A stretch of DNA of 28,222 nt from DATKKM01 sp036741795 (GCA_036741795.1 DAINRO010000029.1:1-28222), one strand, 5' to 3'; positions 1-7,650 are shown, counted from the stretch's first letter. Numbers and translations are program-made. The notes: a model not told the origin generated them from the sequence alone.

Positions 1-508
<508 letters not shown>

Positions 509-584
509 AAACATTTCAGGTTCAAACACTAGCGCTTGTAAGTAAATTGATTCGGAAGCCTCGCACTTCCATCCACTATTCAGC

Positions 585-595
585 TGTTAAGGTGC
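585..595 (-). promoter_or_regulatory. boxA-like antitermination element
   Basis: On the minus strand GCACCTTAACA, followed by GCTGAATAGTGG, resembles the boxA element (TGCTCTTTAACA in E. coli) that recruits NusB/NusE to rRNA transcripts. It sits about 77 nt upstream of the 16S 5' end, a usual place for a leader boxA. The match is partial. Confidence 0.45.
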
Positions 596-656
596 CGGGA
601 AGATCCGCCTGCCTCGCGTGACCGCCAGACAAGCGACGAAACCCGGACGCAGCACT

Positions 657-672
657 GTTGACCAGGGTCAAC
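657..672. promoter_or_regulatory. 16-bp palindrome in the rRNA leader
   Basis: GTTGACC-AG-GGTCAAC is a perfect 7+2+7 inverted repeat about 45 bp downstream of the P2 -10 box. It contains a TTGACC that could be read as a -35 box on either strand, but neither has a -10 at the right distance. An operator or a small stem in the leader RNA is more likely. Confidence 0.45.
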
Positions 673-715
673 CGGCCGTGCCCAGGCGATTCGTATTTTC
701 TTCTGCCAACGGATG

Positions 716-744
716 ATGTTAACGGCGTGTGTGTGGCGTGTCAA
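716..744 (-). promoter_or_regulatory. rRNA promoter P2 (sigma70-like)
   Basis: On the minus strand a perfect TTGACA (744-739) is followed after 17 nt by TAACAT (721-716). Together with P1 this gives the tandem promoter layout common for rRNA operons. The expected leader is about 200 nt. Confidence 0.6.
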
Positions 745-828
745 ACGCTCATCTGGGCGATCGGCGGGGCCATCGCGGCCCACGAAAGCGCCGTTGTTCT
801 TGCTGGCTTCTTAAAGACCTTCCAAAAG

Positions 829-857
829 ATAGTACCCCGCCATTCGCGGGCAGTCAA
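829..857 (-). promoter_or_regulatory. rRNA promoter P1 (sigma70-like)
   Basis: On the minus strand TTGACT (857-852) is followed after exactly 17 nt by TACTAT (834-829), a good -35/-10 pair. It starts just inside the tilS stop region and would give a leader of about 315 nt before the 16S 5' end. Confidence 0.6.
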
Positions 858-863
858 CGTCCG

Positions 864-1895
864 TTACGTGTGGGCGCTATTCCGCTCTATCGTTAGCCAC
901 TGGCGGTCGACCTTCACCGCCAAACCACCCGGAAGATCGACCTGTGCCGGCGGCGAGCTGGCGGCGTTCAGCACCGTCTCAATCTGCTTCGCCGATGGGG
1001 ATTCGCCTTGTAATTCGCGCGCTGCCCTCCGGATGAGACGCACGCCAATCGCTTCTGGCAGGACCGCGAAGCCCTCCCGGTCAAACCTGACCAACCCACC
1101 GTCGCACTGGCTCGCCCTCTCCCACTCCAGGTCAGCCAGGGCGGAGAGTGCATCTGCGTCCGAAGCGAGTGACTCCGCCAGGCGGGCAAGCGCTTCGTCA
1201 ATCCTGGGGTTATAGGTGCGAAGCAAAGGCACAAGCTCAGCGCGAACCCGGTTCCTGGTCGCCACCGGCAGTTCATTCGTCGGGTCGATCCGGGGATCTA
1301 TGCCCGACTCACGGCAGTACCGGATTGTATCCTCCCGCCGAAGATCAAGGATGGGGCGAACCAGGTCAGGCCCTTCGCCGAACGGCCACGGGGAGCGCGC
1401 TGGCATCGCGGCGAGACCTTCGGTGCCTGATCCGCGGATGATGTGCATGAGTACGGTCTCCGCCCGGTCGTCCAGGGTGTGCCCAACCACGACTGCCGTA
1501 GCGTCCACATCCCTCGCTGTGTTACCGAGGAACGCATAGCGCATTTTCCGCGCCGCCTCCTCCAGCGACTCCTTCTTCCGCCGGGCGCGATCCTTTACGT
1601 CGCCAACGCCACACGTCAATTCGACGCCAAGTTCGCGGCACAGCCCCTCGACGAAGGCGCGATCAGCCGCGGCTTCCTTCTTGCCGCGAAGCTGATGGTC
1701 GAAGTGCCCCGCCGCTAGGTGGGCCCCGAGCTTGTCCGCGATCCGACTGAGCAAGACCAGGATGGCCGTCGAATCGGGTCCCCCCGAGATGCCGACGACA
1801 ACGCGCTCGCCCCGCCGCACGACACCACGCGCCTCGATGTAGCGACGGACCTTCGTGTCTGTCCGACGGGTGAACGGAGAGTATTCGAGTGCCAC
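864..1895 (-). CDS. tilS: tRNA(Ile)-lysidine synthase TilS
   Basis: TilS attaches lysine to C34 of the AUA-reading tRNA(Ile), switching it from Met to Ile decoding; it acts in the cytosol and uses ATP. The protein has the PP-loop signature GISGGPDST about 33 residues from the start, then the N-type ATPase core with HTLDDRAET and the RPILDLRREDT segment typical of TilS. The frame stays open far upstream, but that part overlaps the septum-protein gene and has no TilS character. I therefore place the start at GTG 1895, giving 343 aa; no clear Shine-Dalgarno supports it. The length fits the shorter TilS forms and is less than E. coli's roughly 430 aa. It follows the FtsB/DivIC-like gene by 41 bp, an adjacency also seen in Firmicutes (divIC-tilS). 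Confidence 0.93.
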   Translation of the reverse strand: MALEYSPFTRRTDTKVRRYIEARGVVRRGERVVVGISGGPDSTAILVLLSRIADKLGAHLAAGHFDHQLRGKKEAAADRAFVEGLCRELGVELTCGVGDVKDRARRKKESLEEAARKMRYAFLGNTARDVDATAVVVGHTLDDRAETVLMHIIRGSGTEGLAAMPARSPWPFGEGPDLVRPILDLRREDTIRYCRESGIDPRIDPTNELPVATRNRVRAELVPLLRTYNPRIDEALARLAESLASDADALSALADLEWERASQCDGGLVRFDREGFAVLPEAIGVRLIRRAARELQGESPSAKQIETVLNAASSPPAQVDLPGGLAVKVDRQWLTIERNSAHT

Positions 1896-1936
1896 GGGGA
1901 AAATTGTACGTCGTGACGGTAGCTTCGCGAGGTGAG

Positions 1937-2290
1937 TCAGCGAGCGAGGGCTTGCCACCACAATGGCGGCTCTTCGCCCGGGACCGGCGTCGCAGTTGGG
2001 ACCGTGGAGATGGCGACGAACGAGACCTCGCCTTCCTTCACCAGCCCCAGTTGCTCGCGTGCTACGGACTCGATGTAGGCGTCGGAGTTCAGGTATTGCT
2101 CCAGCTTCTGAAGGCGCTCGTGGCGACTGCTGAGGTCCTCGATTTCGGCGGACAGCCGGGCTTCCTCGTCGTCCAGTTGCTGGGACTGGATGAGGTTCAT
2201 CGTAAAAGTGGCCAGGAAGTAGACGACGAAAAACGCGGTGCACATGAAGATCACGCGCCCCGTCGAGATTCGGGTCAGGCGTCTTTTCAA
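1937..2290 (-). CDS. FtsB/DivIC-family septum formation initiator
   Basis: A 117-aa bitopic membrane protein: a short basic cytoplasmic tail (about residues 1-11), one membrane helix (about 12-32, IFMCTAFFVVYFLATF), then a coiled coil rich in Glu/Leu/Gln (about 36-70, QQLDDEEARLSAEIEDL) and a short extracytoplasmic end. The stretch IESVAREQLGLVKEGE is the conserved motif of the FtsB/DivIC family, which binds FtsL and the FtsQ/DivIB protein in the divisome. The start is TTG 2290, because no ATG or GTG is in frame just upstream and this choice keeps the basic tail; the Shine-Dalgarno is weak. It lies 55 bp after the phosphatase gene and directly before tilS. FtsB versus DivIC cannot be settled from sequence alone. 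Confidence 0.85.
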   Translation of the reverse strand: MKRRLTRISTGRVIFMCTAFFVVYFLATFTMNLIQSQQLDDEEARLSAEIEDLSSRHERLQKLEQYLNSDAYIESVAREQLGLVKEGEVSFVAISTVPTATPVPGEEPPLWWQALAR

Positions 2291-2345
2291 CGAACCATCT
2301 TGATGAACCGGTATTAAATCTGGAAACGCGGTTGATGGGAGAGGG

Positions 2346-2963
2346 TTAACCGGCGTCCCGAAGGTGGCAGATGTCGTTCATTGAAACGACTGTCACACGC
2401 TCAGCCTCGACTTCGAGGACGCTGACGGCGGCGACCGAGTGGCGCAAGCGCCGGAACTGCGAAAGCTCAAGTCCCAGGCCACGGGCGAGGCATGTGAGGA
2501 TGACAAAATTGTGCGTGACCGCGACTAAGTTCTCTTCCGGGTGCTTGGCGGCCATGGACGTGATCGCGGTCCATCCTCGGTCGGCGACGTCACGAAGCCG
2601 CTCGCCGCCGGGCATGAGGACGTCGGCGCCGTCCTTGCCCATCCAGTCCTGGAGCAACTCAGGGTACTTCTCGCGGACCTCAGTGAACGGCATCCCGTCC
2701 AGTTGCCCGACGTTCATCTCGATCAAACCCTCGTGAACGACGAGTTCGATGCCGCACGCTGCTGCGATTGGAGCGCTCGTGTCGCGGGCACGCTGAAGAG
2801 GACTCGAATAGATCGCGGCAACCGACTCTGACGCGAGGGCTTCGGCGAGCCGCTGAGCCTGCCAGTGGCCGGTGTCGGTGAGCGGCACGTCGGCCTGGCC
2901 GAGGGCTACGCCATCCTTGTTGGGAGCTGTCTCGCCGTGACGAACCAGGTAGATGCGTGTCAA
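2346..2963 (-). CDS. Histidine phosphatase family protein (phosphoglycerate mutase-like)
   Basis: 205 aa of the two-histidine phosphatase superfamily. The phosphohistidine motif LVRHGET (H9) is at the N-terminus, followed by the SSPLQRARDT arginine segment (about residues 53-62) and the second catalytic histidine in AVTHNFVI (H151). The family removes phosphate from small molecules through a phosphohistidine intermediate. Members include alpha-ribazole phosphatase, phosphoglycerate mutase and generic phosphatases, and the substrate cannot be read from sequence. The start is TTG 2963, which overlaps the TGA stop of the DUF2344 gene (TTGA), so translation is probably coupled. Confidence 0.9.
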   Translation of the reverse strand: MTRIYLVRHGETAPNKDGVALGQADVPLTDTGHWQAQRLAEALASESVAAIYSSPLQRARDTSAPIAAACGIELVVHEGLIEMNVGQLDGMPFTEVREKYPELLQDWMGKDGADVLMPGGERLRDVADRGWTAITSMAAKHPEENLVAVTHNFVILTCLARGLGLELSQFRRLRHSVAAVSVLEVEAERVTVVSMNDICHLRDAG

Positions 2964-3661
2964 ACCCGGTCCGGTTCTCCGTGCCGGCGGTAAGCGGCGA
3001 TGATCGCCGGGATCTCCTCGAGGTGGAGGCGTACGCGGTGAGTTCGCGTCGCCGGCGGCAGACCCAGGGCCGCGACGGTGTCGTCAGCGCGCGCGGTGGC
3101 GTTCGCCTCTGCGCGGAGGCGGAGGCGCAGCGTGAACGAGCCCTCGTCCTCACACAGGAGCCGAACGTCAAGCACCAGCGGACGGAGGTCGAAGCGCTTA
3201 ACGCCTTTTTCCCTCTCCCGCTCGACCAGCATCTCGTGCGCCGAGAGCATGGTCGCGACCTTCGCCTCGATGTCGGCGCGGGAGAGACCGTCCCGAGGTA
3301 CAGCGACCTCGTACTCCGCCCACCTGAGTTCGGCCTGCAGGGAAGATCCGCCGACGCTGGTCTCGGCCACACTCACTGCTTCAATACCGCTGGGCAGCCG
3401 GTCCCGGACGCCCGCAAGCACAGACGCCGGAGCAACGGGCTCGGCGAGGAAAACGTCCACGAACTCACAGTCGGAGGTGACCCCGGCGGGAAGTGGTGCG
3501 CCGAGGGAGACCTGGGGTGAAGGCCGCTTGCCCTCCGAGAGGGTTACCTGACACCCCGCGGCTGTGACGGCTCCGATCCAACCGTTGACGATGTCGCGGT
3601 GGCCGAGGTTGAGCGCGGCGTCGGTCAAGCGGTAGCGGAAGCGGAGCCGTTGTGCCTTCAT
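2960..3661 (-). CDS. TIGR03936/DUF2344 family protein (radical SAM-associated)
   Basis: 233 aa matching in character the DUF2344 family: the opening MKAQRLRFRYRLTDAALNLGHRDIVNGW (in part) and the GKRPSPQVSLGAPLPAGVTSD stretch are typical. The family is usually fused to, or encoded next to, a B12-binding radical SAM protein (TIGR03960) and its function is not established. Neither partner is next to it here; the neighbours are a CorC-type membrane protein upstream (3-bp gap) and a phosphatase downstream (overlap). ATG 3661 follows the CorC stop almost directly, so it is probably translated from the same mRNA. Confidence 0.85.
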   Translation of the reverse strand: MKAQRLRFRYRLTDAALNLGHRDIVNGWIGAVTAAGCQVTLSEGKRPSPQVSLGAPLPAGVTSDCEFVDVFLAEPVAPASVLAGVRDRLPSGIEAVSVAETSVGGSSLQAELRWAEYEVAVPRDGLSRADIEAKVATMLSAHEMLVEREREKGVKRFDLRPLVLDVRLLCEDEGSFTLRLRLRAEANATARADDTVAALGLPPATRTHRVRLHLEEIPAIIAAYRRHGEPDRV

Positions 3662-3664
3662 TGT

Positions 3665-4987
3665 TTAGAGCCGGGTGACGGTGATCTTCTCGACGCGGTT
3701 GCCGTCCACCTCCGTCACCGCGATGCGGAGGTTGTCGTGCTCGAACTCCTCACCCTGCTCCGGGATGCGGCCCAGGCGCGCGAGGACGAACCCGGCCATC
3801 GTCTCGTAGTCCTCGTCCTCGGGCAGGTCGAGGTCCAGCTCCTGGTTCGCGTCATGCACCGACATGCCCGCGTCCAACTGGAACGTGCGCTCGTCCACCT
3901 CCACAATCTCCTCCTCGTGGCGGCGCAACTCGTCGCTCACGTAACCAACGAGTTCCTCGATCAGCATCTCCAGCGTGACGATGCCGGCTGTGCCGCCGTA
4001 CTCATCGACGACGACGGCCATCTGGTGGCCACTACGCTGTAGCTCGGAAAATGCGGGGCCCACGAACTTTGTCTCCGGGATGAACAACGCCGGACGCATC
4101 GCCATGTCGACGGCGTCGTCGTCTTCGAGAGAATCATCGGCAATGGCGCGGAGGACATCCTTGATGTTGACGATGCCTACGACGTTGTCGTGGTCGCCTT
4201 CGTAGACGGGGAAGCGGGTGTGGGGGTGCTCCAGGTAGATGGCGTAGAAATCGCGGACCGTCGTCCCGCGCGGGAACCACAGCACTTCCGTGCGAGGGAC
4301 CATGAGCTCGTTGACTCGCCGGTCGCCGAAGCTGAAGACGCCGCTGAGAAGTTGCGCCTCGTCCTGCTCCAGTACACCCGCCTTCGCGCTCTGACTCACA
4401 AGGAGGCCTATCTCTTCTGCGCTGTGGGCGCTGTGAGCACCGCCCTCAGCGGCGGTGAGACCAAATGGACGGAGCATGGTGTTCGCGAGGCCGTTGAGCA
4501 GCCAGATGGCGGGCCAGAAAATGAGCCGGAACGCCTCCGTGGGCGGAACCGTGAAGAGCGATACCCGCTCCGGCCGAAAGAGCGCGAGGCTCTTGGGCGT
4601 CAATTCACCGAGCACGATATGAAGACCGGTGATGATCGAGAAGGCGAGAATCACCGCAACAGCATGGGAACTGATGCCGGCAAACGTCTCGCCAAATATG
4701 TCATCGAACACCGGCTCCAGAAGGCTCGCCAGCAGTGGTTCACCAAGGAAACCGAGGGCGATACTAGCGATCGTGATACCGAGCTGCGTCGCCGCCAGGT
4801 AGTTGTTGATGTTGTCCTTCGCCCGGAGCGAGAGACGCGCCAGGGCGTTTCCGCCCTCGGCCATGGTTTCGATGCGGGTCCGTCGGGCGGCGACGATGGA
4901 GAACTCGGCGGCAACGAACATGCCGTTAAGAAGGACAAGCAGCACGACAAGCGCAAGTCGCGCCGCGACGGATAAAGATTCGTCCAT
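3665..4987 (-). CDS. CNNM/CBS-domain membrane protein, CorC/HlyC (hemolysin) family
   Basis: 440 aa. The N-terminal half (about residues 1-190) is a CNNM/DUF21 membrane domain with several hydrophobic helices and the family motif AAEFSIVAARRTRIE. A CBS-domain pair follows (about 210-330; MVPRTEVLWFPRGTT, HTRFPVYEGDHDNVVGIVNIKDVL, VVDEYGGTAGIVTLEMLIEELVG), then the C-terminal CorC_HlyC domain (about 345-435). These proteins are linked to magnesium/cobalt efflux (CorC/MpfA/YhdP); the name hemolysin is historical. It leads the minus-strand cluster. An extended -10 box (TGC-TATACT, 5033-5025) lies about 40 bp upstream of ATG 4987. No Shine-Dalgarno is seen. Confidence 0.93.
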   Translation of the reverse strand: MDESLSVAARLALVVLLVLLNGMFVAAEFSIVAARRTRIETMAEGGNALARLSLRAKDNINNYLAATQLGITIASIALGFLGEPLLASLLEPVFDDIFGETFAGISSHAVAVILAFSIITGLHIVLGELTPKSLALFRPERVSLFTVPPTEAFRLIFWPAIWLLNGLANTMLRPFGLTAAEGGAHSAHSAEEIGLLVSQSAKAGVLEQDEAQLLSGVFSFGDRRVNELMVPRTEVLWFPRGTTVRDFYAIYLEHPHTRFPVYEGDHDNVVGIVNIKDVLRAIADDSLEDDDAVDMAMRPALFIPETKFVGPAFSELQRSGHQMAVVVDEYGGTAGIVTLEMLIEELVGYVSDELRRHEEEIVEVDERTFQLDAGMSVHDANQELDLDLPEDEDYETMAGFVLARLGRIPEQGEEFEHDNLRIAVTEVDGNRVEKITVTRL

Positions 4988-5021
4988 TTAAGAGGAGCAC
5001 CGGCGCAAGGGCCGACACGCA

Positions 5022-5101
5022 GCAAGTATAGCAGCCAGCAGCGAGAAATCATTAGCCGGTGTCGGCTCGTTGCTTCTGGGTACTGGCTCCTTGATACTTG
5101 C
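5022..5101. repeat. Divergent intergenic inverted repeat with heptamer-like units
   Basis: GCAAGTAT (5022-5029) and ATACTTGC (5094-5101) are a perfect 8-bp inverted repeat at the edges of the region between the divergent CorC-family and Ntn-hydrolase genes. Between them the DNA looks like a degenerate 7-bp repeat (TACTGGC, TCCTTGA, TACTTGC on the right; AGCAGCC, AGCAGCG on the left). A possible plus-strand promoter, TTGCTT-N17-GATACT, overlaps the right half. Confidence 0.4.
5025..5033 (-). promoter_or_regulatory. Extended -10 promoter for the CorC-family gene cluster
   Basis: On the minus strand TGC followed by TATACT forms an extended -10 element (TGn-TATAAT type), with no good -35. It lies 38 bp before the CorC-family start codon, so the mRNA would have a short leader. 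Confidence 0.5.
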
Positions 5102-5110
5102 TCCCTACCC

Positions 5111-5818
5111 ATGTCTCTCGTCGTTACGGTCTACGTCCCCAGCGGCATCGTCATGGCCGCCGATTCGCGGATGACCGTCCTCAAGTCCGAGCAACGAGAG
5201 GAGAACGGTCAGAAAGTCCGGCAAGACCAGCAGCTCGTCTTATCGGACAGCGCCTACAAGATCGTGGAGGTGCGCAAGGCGGGCGTCGGCATGGCCCTCT
5301 ACGACGCCGGGATCATCGACAACGAACCGGCGGACACGCACGCTCACCGCTTCGAGGAAGAGGCTCTGGAGGAGGGCGACGACGCCCCCGCGGTCGCCCA
5401 GAAGTTCTCGGCCTACATGAAGGACCGCCACCCCACTGCCGCCGTCGGCTTCCACATTGCCGGCTACCGGCGCGAGGGCCGGACCAGCATCCCCTACGTC
5501 CTCGTCGGCCACACCACCCGCGAGCCGGAGATCCGGCGCGTCAACGCCACGGACCAGGGCCAGATGCAGTACGGCGTCGTTCGCGCCGGCGACGTCCTCG
5601 TAGCGAACAGGCTAATCGACGAACAGCACCTGCCCCTCTTCGGCGCCATGCCGCTCCAGGAGGCCATCGACTACGCCGTGCACCTCATCCGAACAACGAT
5701 CGACACCCTGCGCTTCGAGCCCCGCTTCCCAACCGTGGGCGGCGCCATAGACGTGCTGGCCGTACAGCCGGACGGCATGCGCTGGGTTCAGCGAAAGGAG
5801 CTGCGAGGATCCTCGTAG
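5111..5818 (+). CDS. Proteasome-fold Ntn hydrolase with N-terminal serine
   Basis: 235 aa. The beginning, SLVVTVYVPSGIVMAADSRM after Met removal, matches the opening of proteasome beta subunits, HslV and Anbu: a beta strand from the nucleophile, then G-hydrophobic-AADSR. Counting from the serine, the aspartate of AADSR is residue 17, the same as catalytic Asp17 of proteasomes. The lysine of SAYKIVEV (K49) is a good candidate for the proteasomal Lys33, shifted by a roughly 16-residue insert; the next stretch, AGVGMALYDAG, matches the following strand and turn. The nucleophile would be Ser1 in place of Thr1. The family assignment rests on these motifs only. It is monocistronic, divergent from the CorC-family gene, with no ATPase partner nearby. 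It may be a self-compartmentalising peptidase like Anbu or BPH. Confidence 0.75.
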   Translation: MSLVVTVYVPSGIVMAADSRMTVLKSEQREENGQKVRQDQQLVLSDSAYKIVEVRKAGVGMALYDAGIIDNEPADTHAHRFEEEALEEGDDAPAVAQKFSAYMKDRHPTAAVGFHIAGYRREGRTSIPYVLVGHTTREPEIRRVNATDQGQMQYGVVRAGDVLVANRLIDEQHLPLFGAMPLQEAIDYAVHLIRTTIDTLRFEPRFPTVGGAIDVLAVQPDGMRWVQRKELRGSS

Positions 5819-6184
5819 GGGTCCCGATTAGCCCCAAAAGTGACAACAGACGCTTCGCCCCAACCTGGACAGCTCGTAAGCTAAATACATGAAAACTTCC
5901 GGGGCCTCTGTGTCCCTCCGTGGCAAGAGAAAGCCCCGACACGAGGGGCCAGATTGAATCTAACACCCACACACGTCGTATCGGAATTAATCAAAACCCG
6001 GAAGCTCGGCGAGGTCGCGCCTCAAGGGTGACCGGGCCTCAAAACCCAAAAGAAATTTCCACGAAAACCTGGGTCAATCAAACGCTGCGAACAACCCGAA
6101 AGAATCAATCATCCGACCCGTACAATCGCCCTTTGACCGTTCCCTACACTGGGCCACGGCACGGCCCCACCGATCCAGTAGCTG
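5819..6184. other. Gene-free intergenic region between two convergent genes
   Basis: This 366-bp stretch lies between the 3' ends of the Ntn-hydrolase and meaB genes, and its 5950-6130 part is visibly richer in A. No convincing gene is seen; a 22-codon frame from ATG 5889 has no support. It holds a hairpin candidate (5900-5938) and one copy of TACAATCGCC (6121-6130), a string also found before coaE and, as TACAATCGCG, before the cyclase gene, but here with no gene after it. Confidence 0.6.
5900..5938. repeat. Hairpin containing a CTCTGTGTCCCTCCGTGG-type phrase
   Basis: CGGGGC (5900-5905) pairs with GCCCCG (5933-5938), and inside it CTCT (5906-5909) pairs with AGAG (5926-5929), giving a bulged stem around the phrase at 5905-5924. 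Read on the minus strand, a short T-run (GTTTTC) follows ten bases later, so it could weakly terminate the mutase mRNA. A repeat element or chance are also possible. Confidence 0.3.
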
Positions 6185-7138
6185 TCAGGTTGACTTGTCG
6201 GAGCCGATCAACCGCTCAGCAGCCGTCCGTGGGTCGATCTCCCGGCTCGCCACCTGGTCCGTTAGCGCCTCGATGTGGGCCTCCGCGCCCGTGGTCACGC
6301 CTTCCAGCAGGATCGACTCCGCGGTGGCGAGAAGCTGGCGGCGGGCGCGCTGGCGGGTCACTTCTTCTATGCCGCCCGACTCCTGGAGGAAGGCCCAGTG
6401 CTTGTCGGCGGCTTCGATGACTTCGGCTATGCCTTCTTCCTTGTGAGCGACGGTCTTGAGGATGGGGACGTCCCAGCCGGGCTTCCGCTGGAGGTCGGTG
6501 TAGATGTGGAGCTGCTTGAAGACGGCGTCGGCCTGGGGGAGGTCGGCCTTGTTAACGACGAGGACGTCGGCGATCTCAAGGATGCCGGCCTTGATCGCCT
6601 GCATGTCGTCGCCGGCGCCGGGGATGTTGATGACGATGGTGGTGTGCGCGGTGCCCGCGATCTCGACCTCGTCCTGTCCCGCGCCGACGGTCTCGACGAT
6701 GATTACTTCCTTCCCGAAGGCGTCCATCACGGAGACCACGTCGTTCGTCGCCCAGGACAGCCCACCGAGCGCGCCACGGGTGGCGAGGCTCCGAATGAAG
6801 ACCTCAGGGTCTGAGGTGAGGTCCTGCATGCGGATCCGATCGCCAAGAATGGCGCCGTGGGAGAAAGGGCTGGTCGGGTCGATGGCAACGATGCCCAGGG
6901 TGACGCCACGTCGGCGGTACTCGCGCGCAAGGGCGCCAGTGAGGGTGCTCTTGCCGGAGCCCGAGGGGCCGGTGATGCCGATGATGCGGGCACGGCCAGT
7001 GTGGGCGTGGAGCTCACGGAGGGCGTCGCGGCCCTCCGGGTAGCCGTTCTCGACCCAGCTCAGGACACGGGTGAGAGCGCGCTTATTCCCGTCGAGTAAC
7101 TTCTGGACCGTTTCGGACGTGGCCGTCTGCACGGTCAC
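6185..7138 (-). CDS. meaB: Methylmalonyl-CoA mutase-associated GTPase MeaB (ArgK family)
   Basis: 317 aa of the MeaB/ArgK G3E-type P-loop GTPases, which load and protect the adenosylcobalamin cofactor of methylmalonyl-CoA mutase. The Walker A motif GPSGSGKST is at residues 57-65, the AIDPTSPFSHGAILGDRIRM segment carries the family's Asp and base-sensing residues, ETVGAGQDEVEI is the Walker B/switch region, and NKAD (in VVNKADLPQ) fixes the guanine base. The start is GTG 7138, one base after the stop of the B12-binding subunit, so the two are one transcription unit. The large catalytic mutase subunit is not in the window. Confidence 0.95.
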   Translation of the reverse strand: MTVQTATSETVQKLLDGNKRALTRVLSWVENGYPEGRDALRELHAHTGRARIIGITGPSGSGKSTLTGALAREYRRRGVTLGIVAIDPTSPFSHGAILGDRIRMQDLTSDPEVFIRSLATRGALGGLSWATNDVVSVMDAFGKEVIIVETVGAGQDEVEIAGTAHTTIVINIPGAGDDMQAIKAGILEIADVLVVNKADLPQADAVFKQLHIYTDLQRKPGWDVPILKTVAHKEEGIAEVIEAADKHWAFLQESGGIEEVTRQRARRQLLATAESILLEGVTTGAEAHIEALTDQVASREIDPRTAAERLIGSDKST

Positions 7139-7139
7139 G

Positions 7140-7553
7140 TTACGCGGCGGCGGCGCTGGGGGTGTTGTCCTTGACCCAGTCGATGATGTCGAGGGTGGAG
7201 GCGCCGGGACCGAAGATCCCCTTGAAGCCCATCTTCTGCAGTTGCGTTCGGTCCTCGTCGGGGATGATGCCGCCGGCGAAGAGGATGACGTCGGCCATGT
7301 CTCGCTTCTTCAGTTCGTCAACGATGCGCGGGAAAAGTTCGAGGTGAGCGCCAGAAAGGATGGAGAGGCCGATCATGTCCGCGTCTTCCTGGAGGGCGGT
7401 CTCGGCGATCATCTCCGGGGTCTGGCGGATACCGGTGTAAACGACCTCGAACCCGGCGTCGCGGAGGGCGCGGGCGACGACTTTCGCGCCACGGTCGTGC
7501 CCGTCGAGCCCGGGCTTGGCGATGATGATCTTGAGTTTGCGGTCAGCGGCCAT
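7140..7553 (-). CDS. mcmB: Methylmalonyl-CoA mutase, B12-binding (C-terminal) subunit
   Basis: 137 aa, a free-standing cobalamin-binding Rossmann domain. It shows the complete B12 signature: DGHDRG with the cobalt-ligating His19, LSILSGAH and FAGGIIP, ending with the usual FGPGASTLDIIDWV. Separately encoded small subunits of this type occur in archaea and many bacteria and pair with a large catalytic subunit to interconvert methylmalonyl-CoA and succinyl-CoA. The frame is open further upstream, but that part is not family-like. ATG 7553 is preceded by a good GGGAGGAA Shine-Dalgarno. meaB follows after one base. A TATAAT -10 lies 22 bp upstream. Confidence 0.95.
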   Translation of the reverse strand: MAADRKLKIIIAKPGLDGHDRGAKVVARALRDAGFEVVYTGIRQTPEMIAETALQEDADMIGLSILSGAHLELFPRIVDELKKRDMADVILFAGGIIPDEDRTQLQKMGFKGIFGPGASTLDIIDWVKDNTPSAAAA

Positions 7554-7574
7554 GTGTTCCTCCCGTTCGTCGGA

Positions 7575-7580
7575 ATTATA
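7575..7580 (-). promoter_or_regulatory. -10 box for mcmB-meaB
   Basis: A perfect TATAAT on the minus strand, 21 bp before the mcmB start codon and upstream of its Shine-Dalgarno. No good -35 box is seen at 16-18 nt. Confidence 0.45.
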
Positions 7581-7650
7581 ACGTGGGAATGTTGATAAGC
7601 GGGAGTCTTCCGCCCTTGACCCCCCACCAGCGCCGCCCGACTCTTGAGGA

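Larger units (their letters stand above)
509..863 (-). other. rRNA operon leader / promoter region, no protein gene
   Basis: This 355-bp stretch between the tilS stop and the 16S 5' end has no credible protein gene on either strand. Read on the minus strand it holds two sigma70-like promoters (829-857 and 716-744), a palindrome (657-672) and a boxA-like element (585-595). Reading frames across it lack any recognisable protein and are unlike the neighbouring genes. Confidence 0.7.

Noticed and set aside
658..1215. A 185-aa plus-strand reading frame opposite the rRNA leader and tilS
   Set aside because: It runs antisense to tilS, has Ser/Arg/Ala-rich composition typical of a shadow of a GC-rich gene, and resembles no protein.
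1896..2243. Upstream extension of the tilS reading frame (about 116 more residues)
   Set aside because: It overlaps the FtsB/DivIC-like gene in another frame and its Arg/Pro-rich sequence has no TilS features.
5804..5815. 12-bp palindrome CGAGGATCCTCG at the end of the Ntn hydrolase gene
   Set aside because: It lies within codons, has no loop or T-run and is likely chance.
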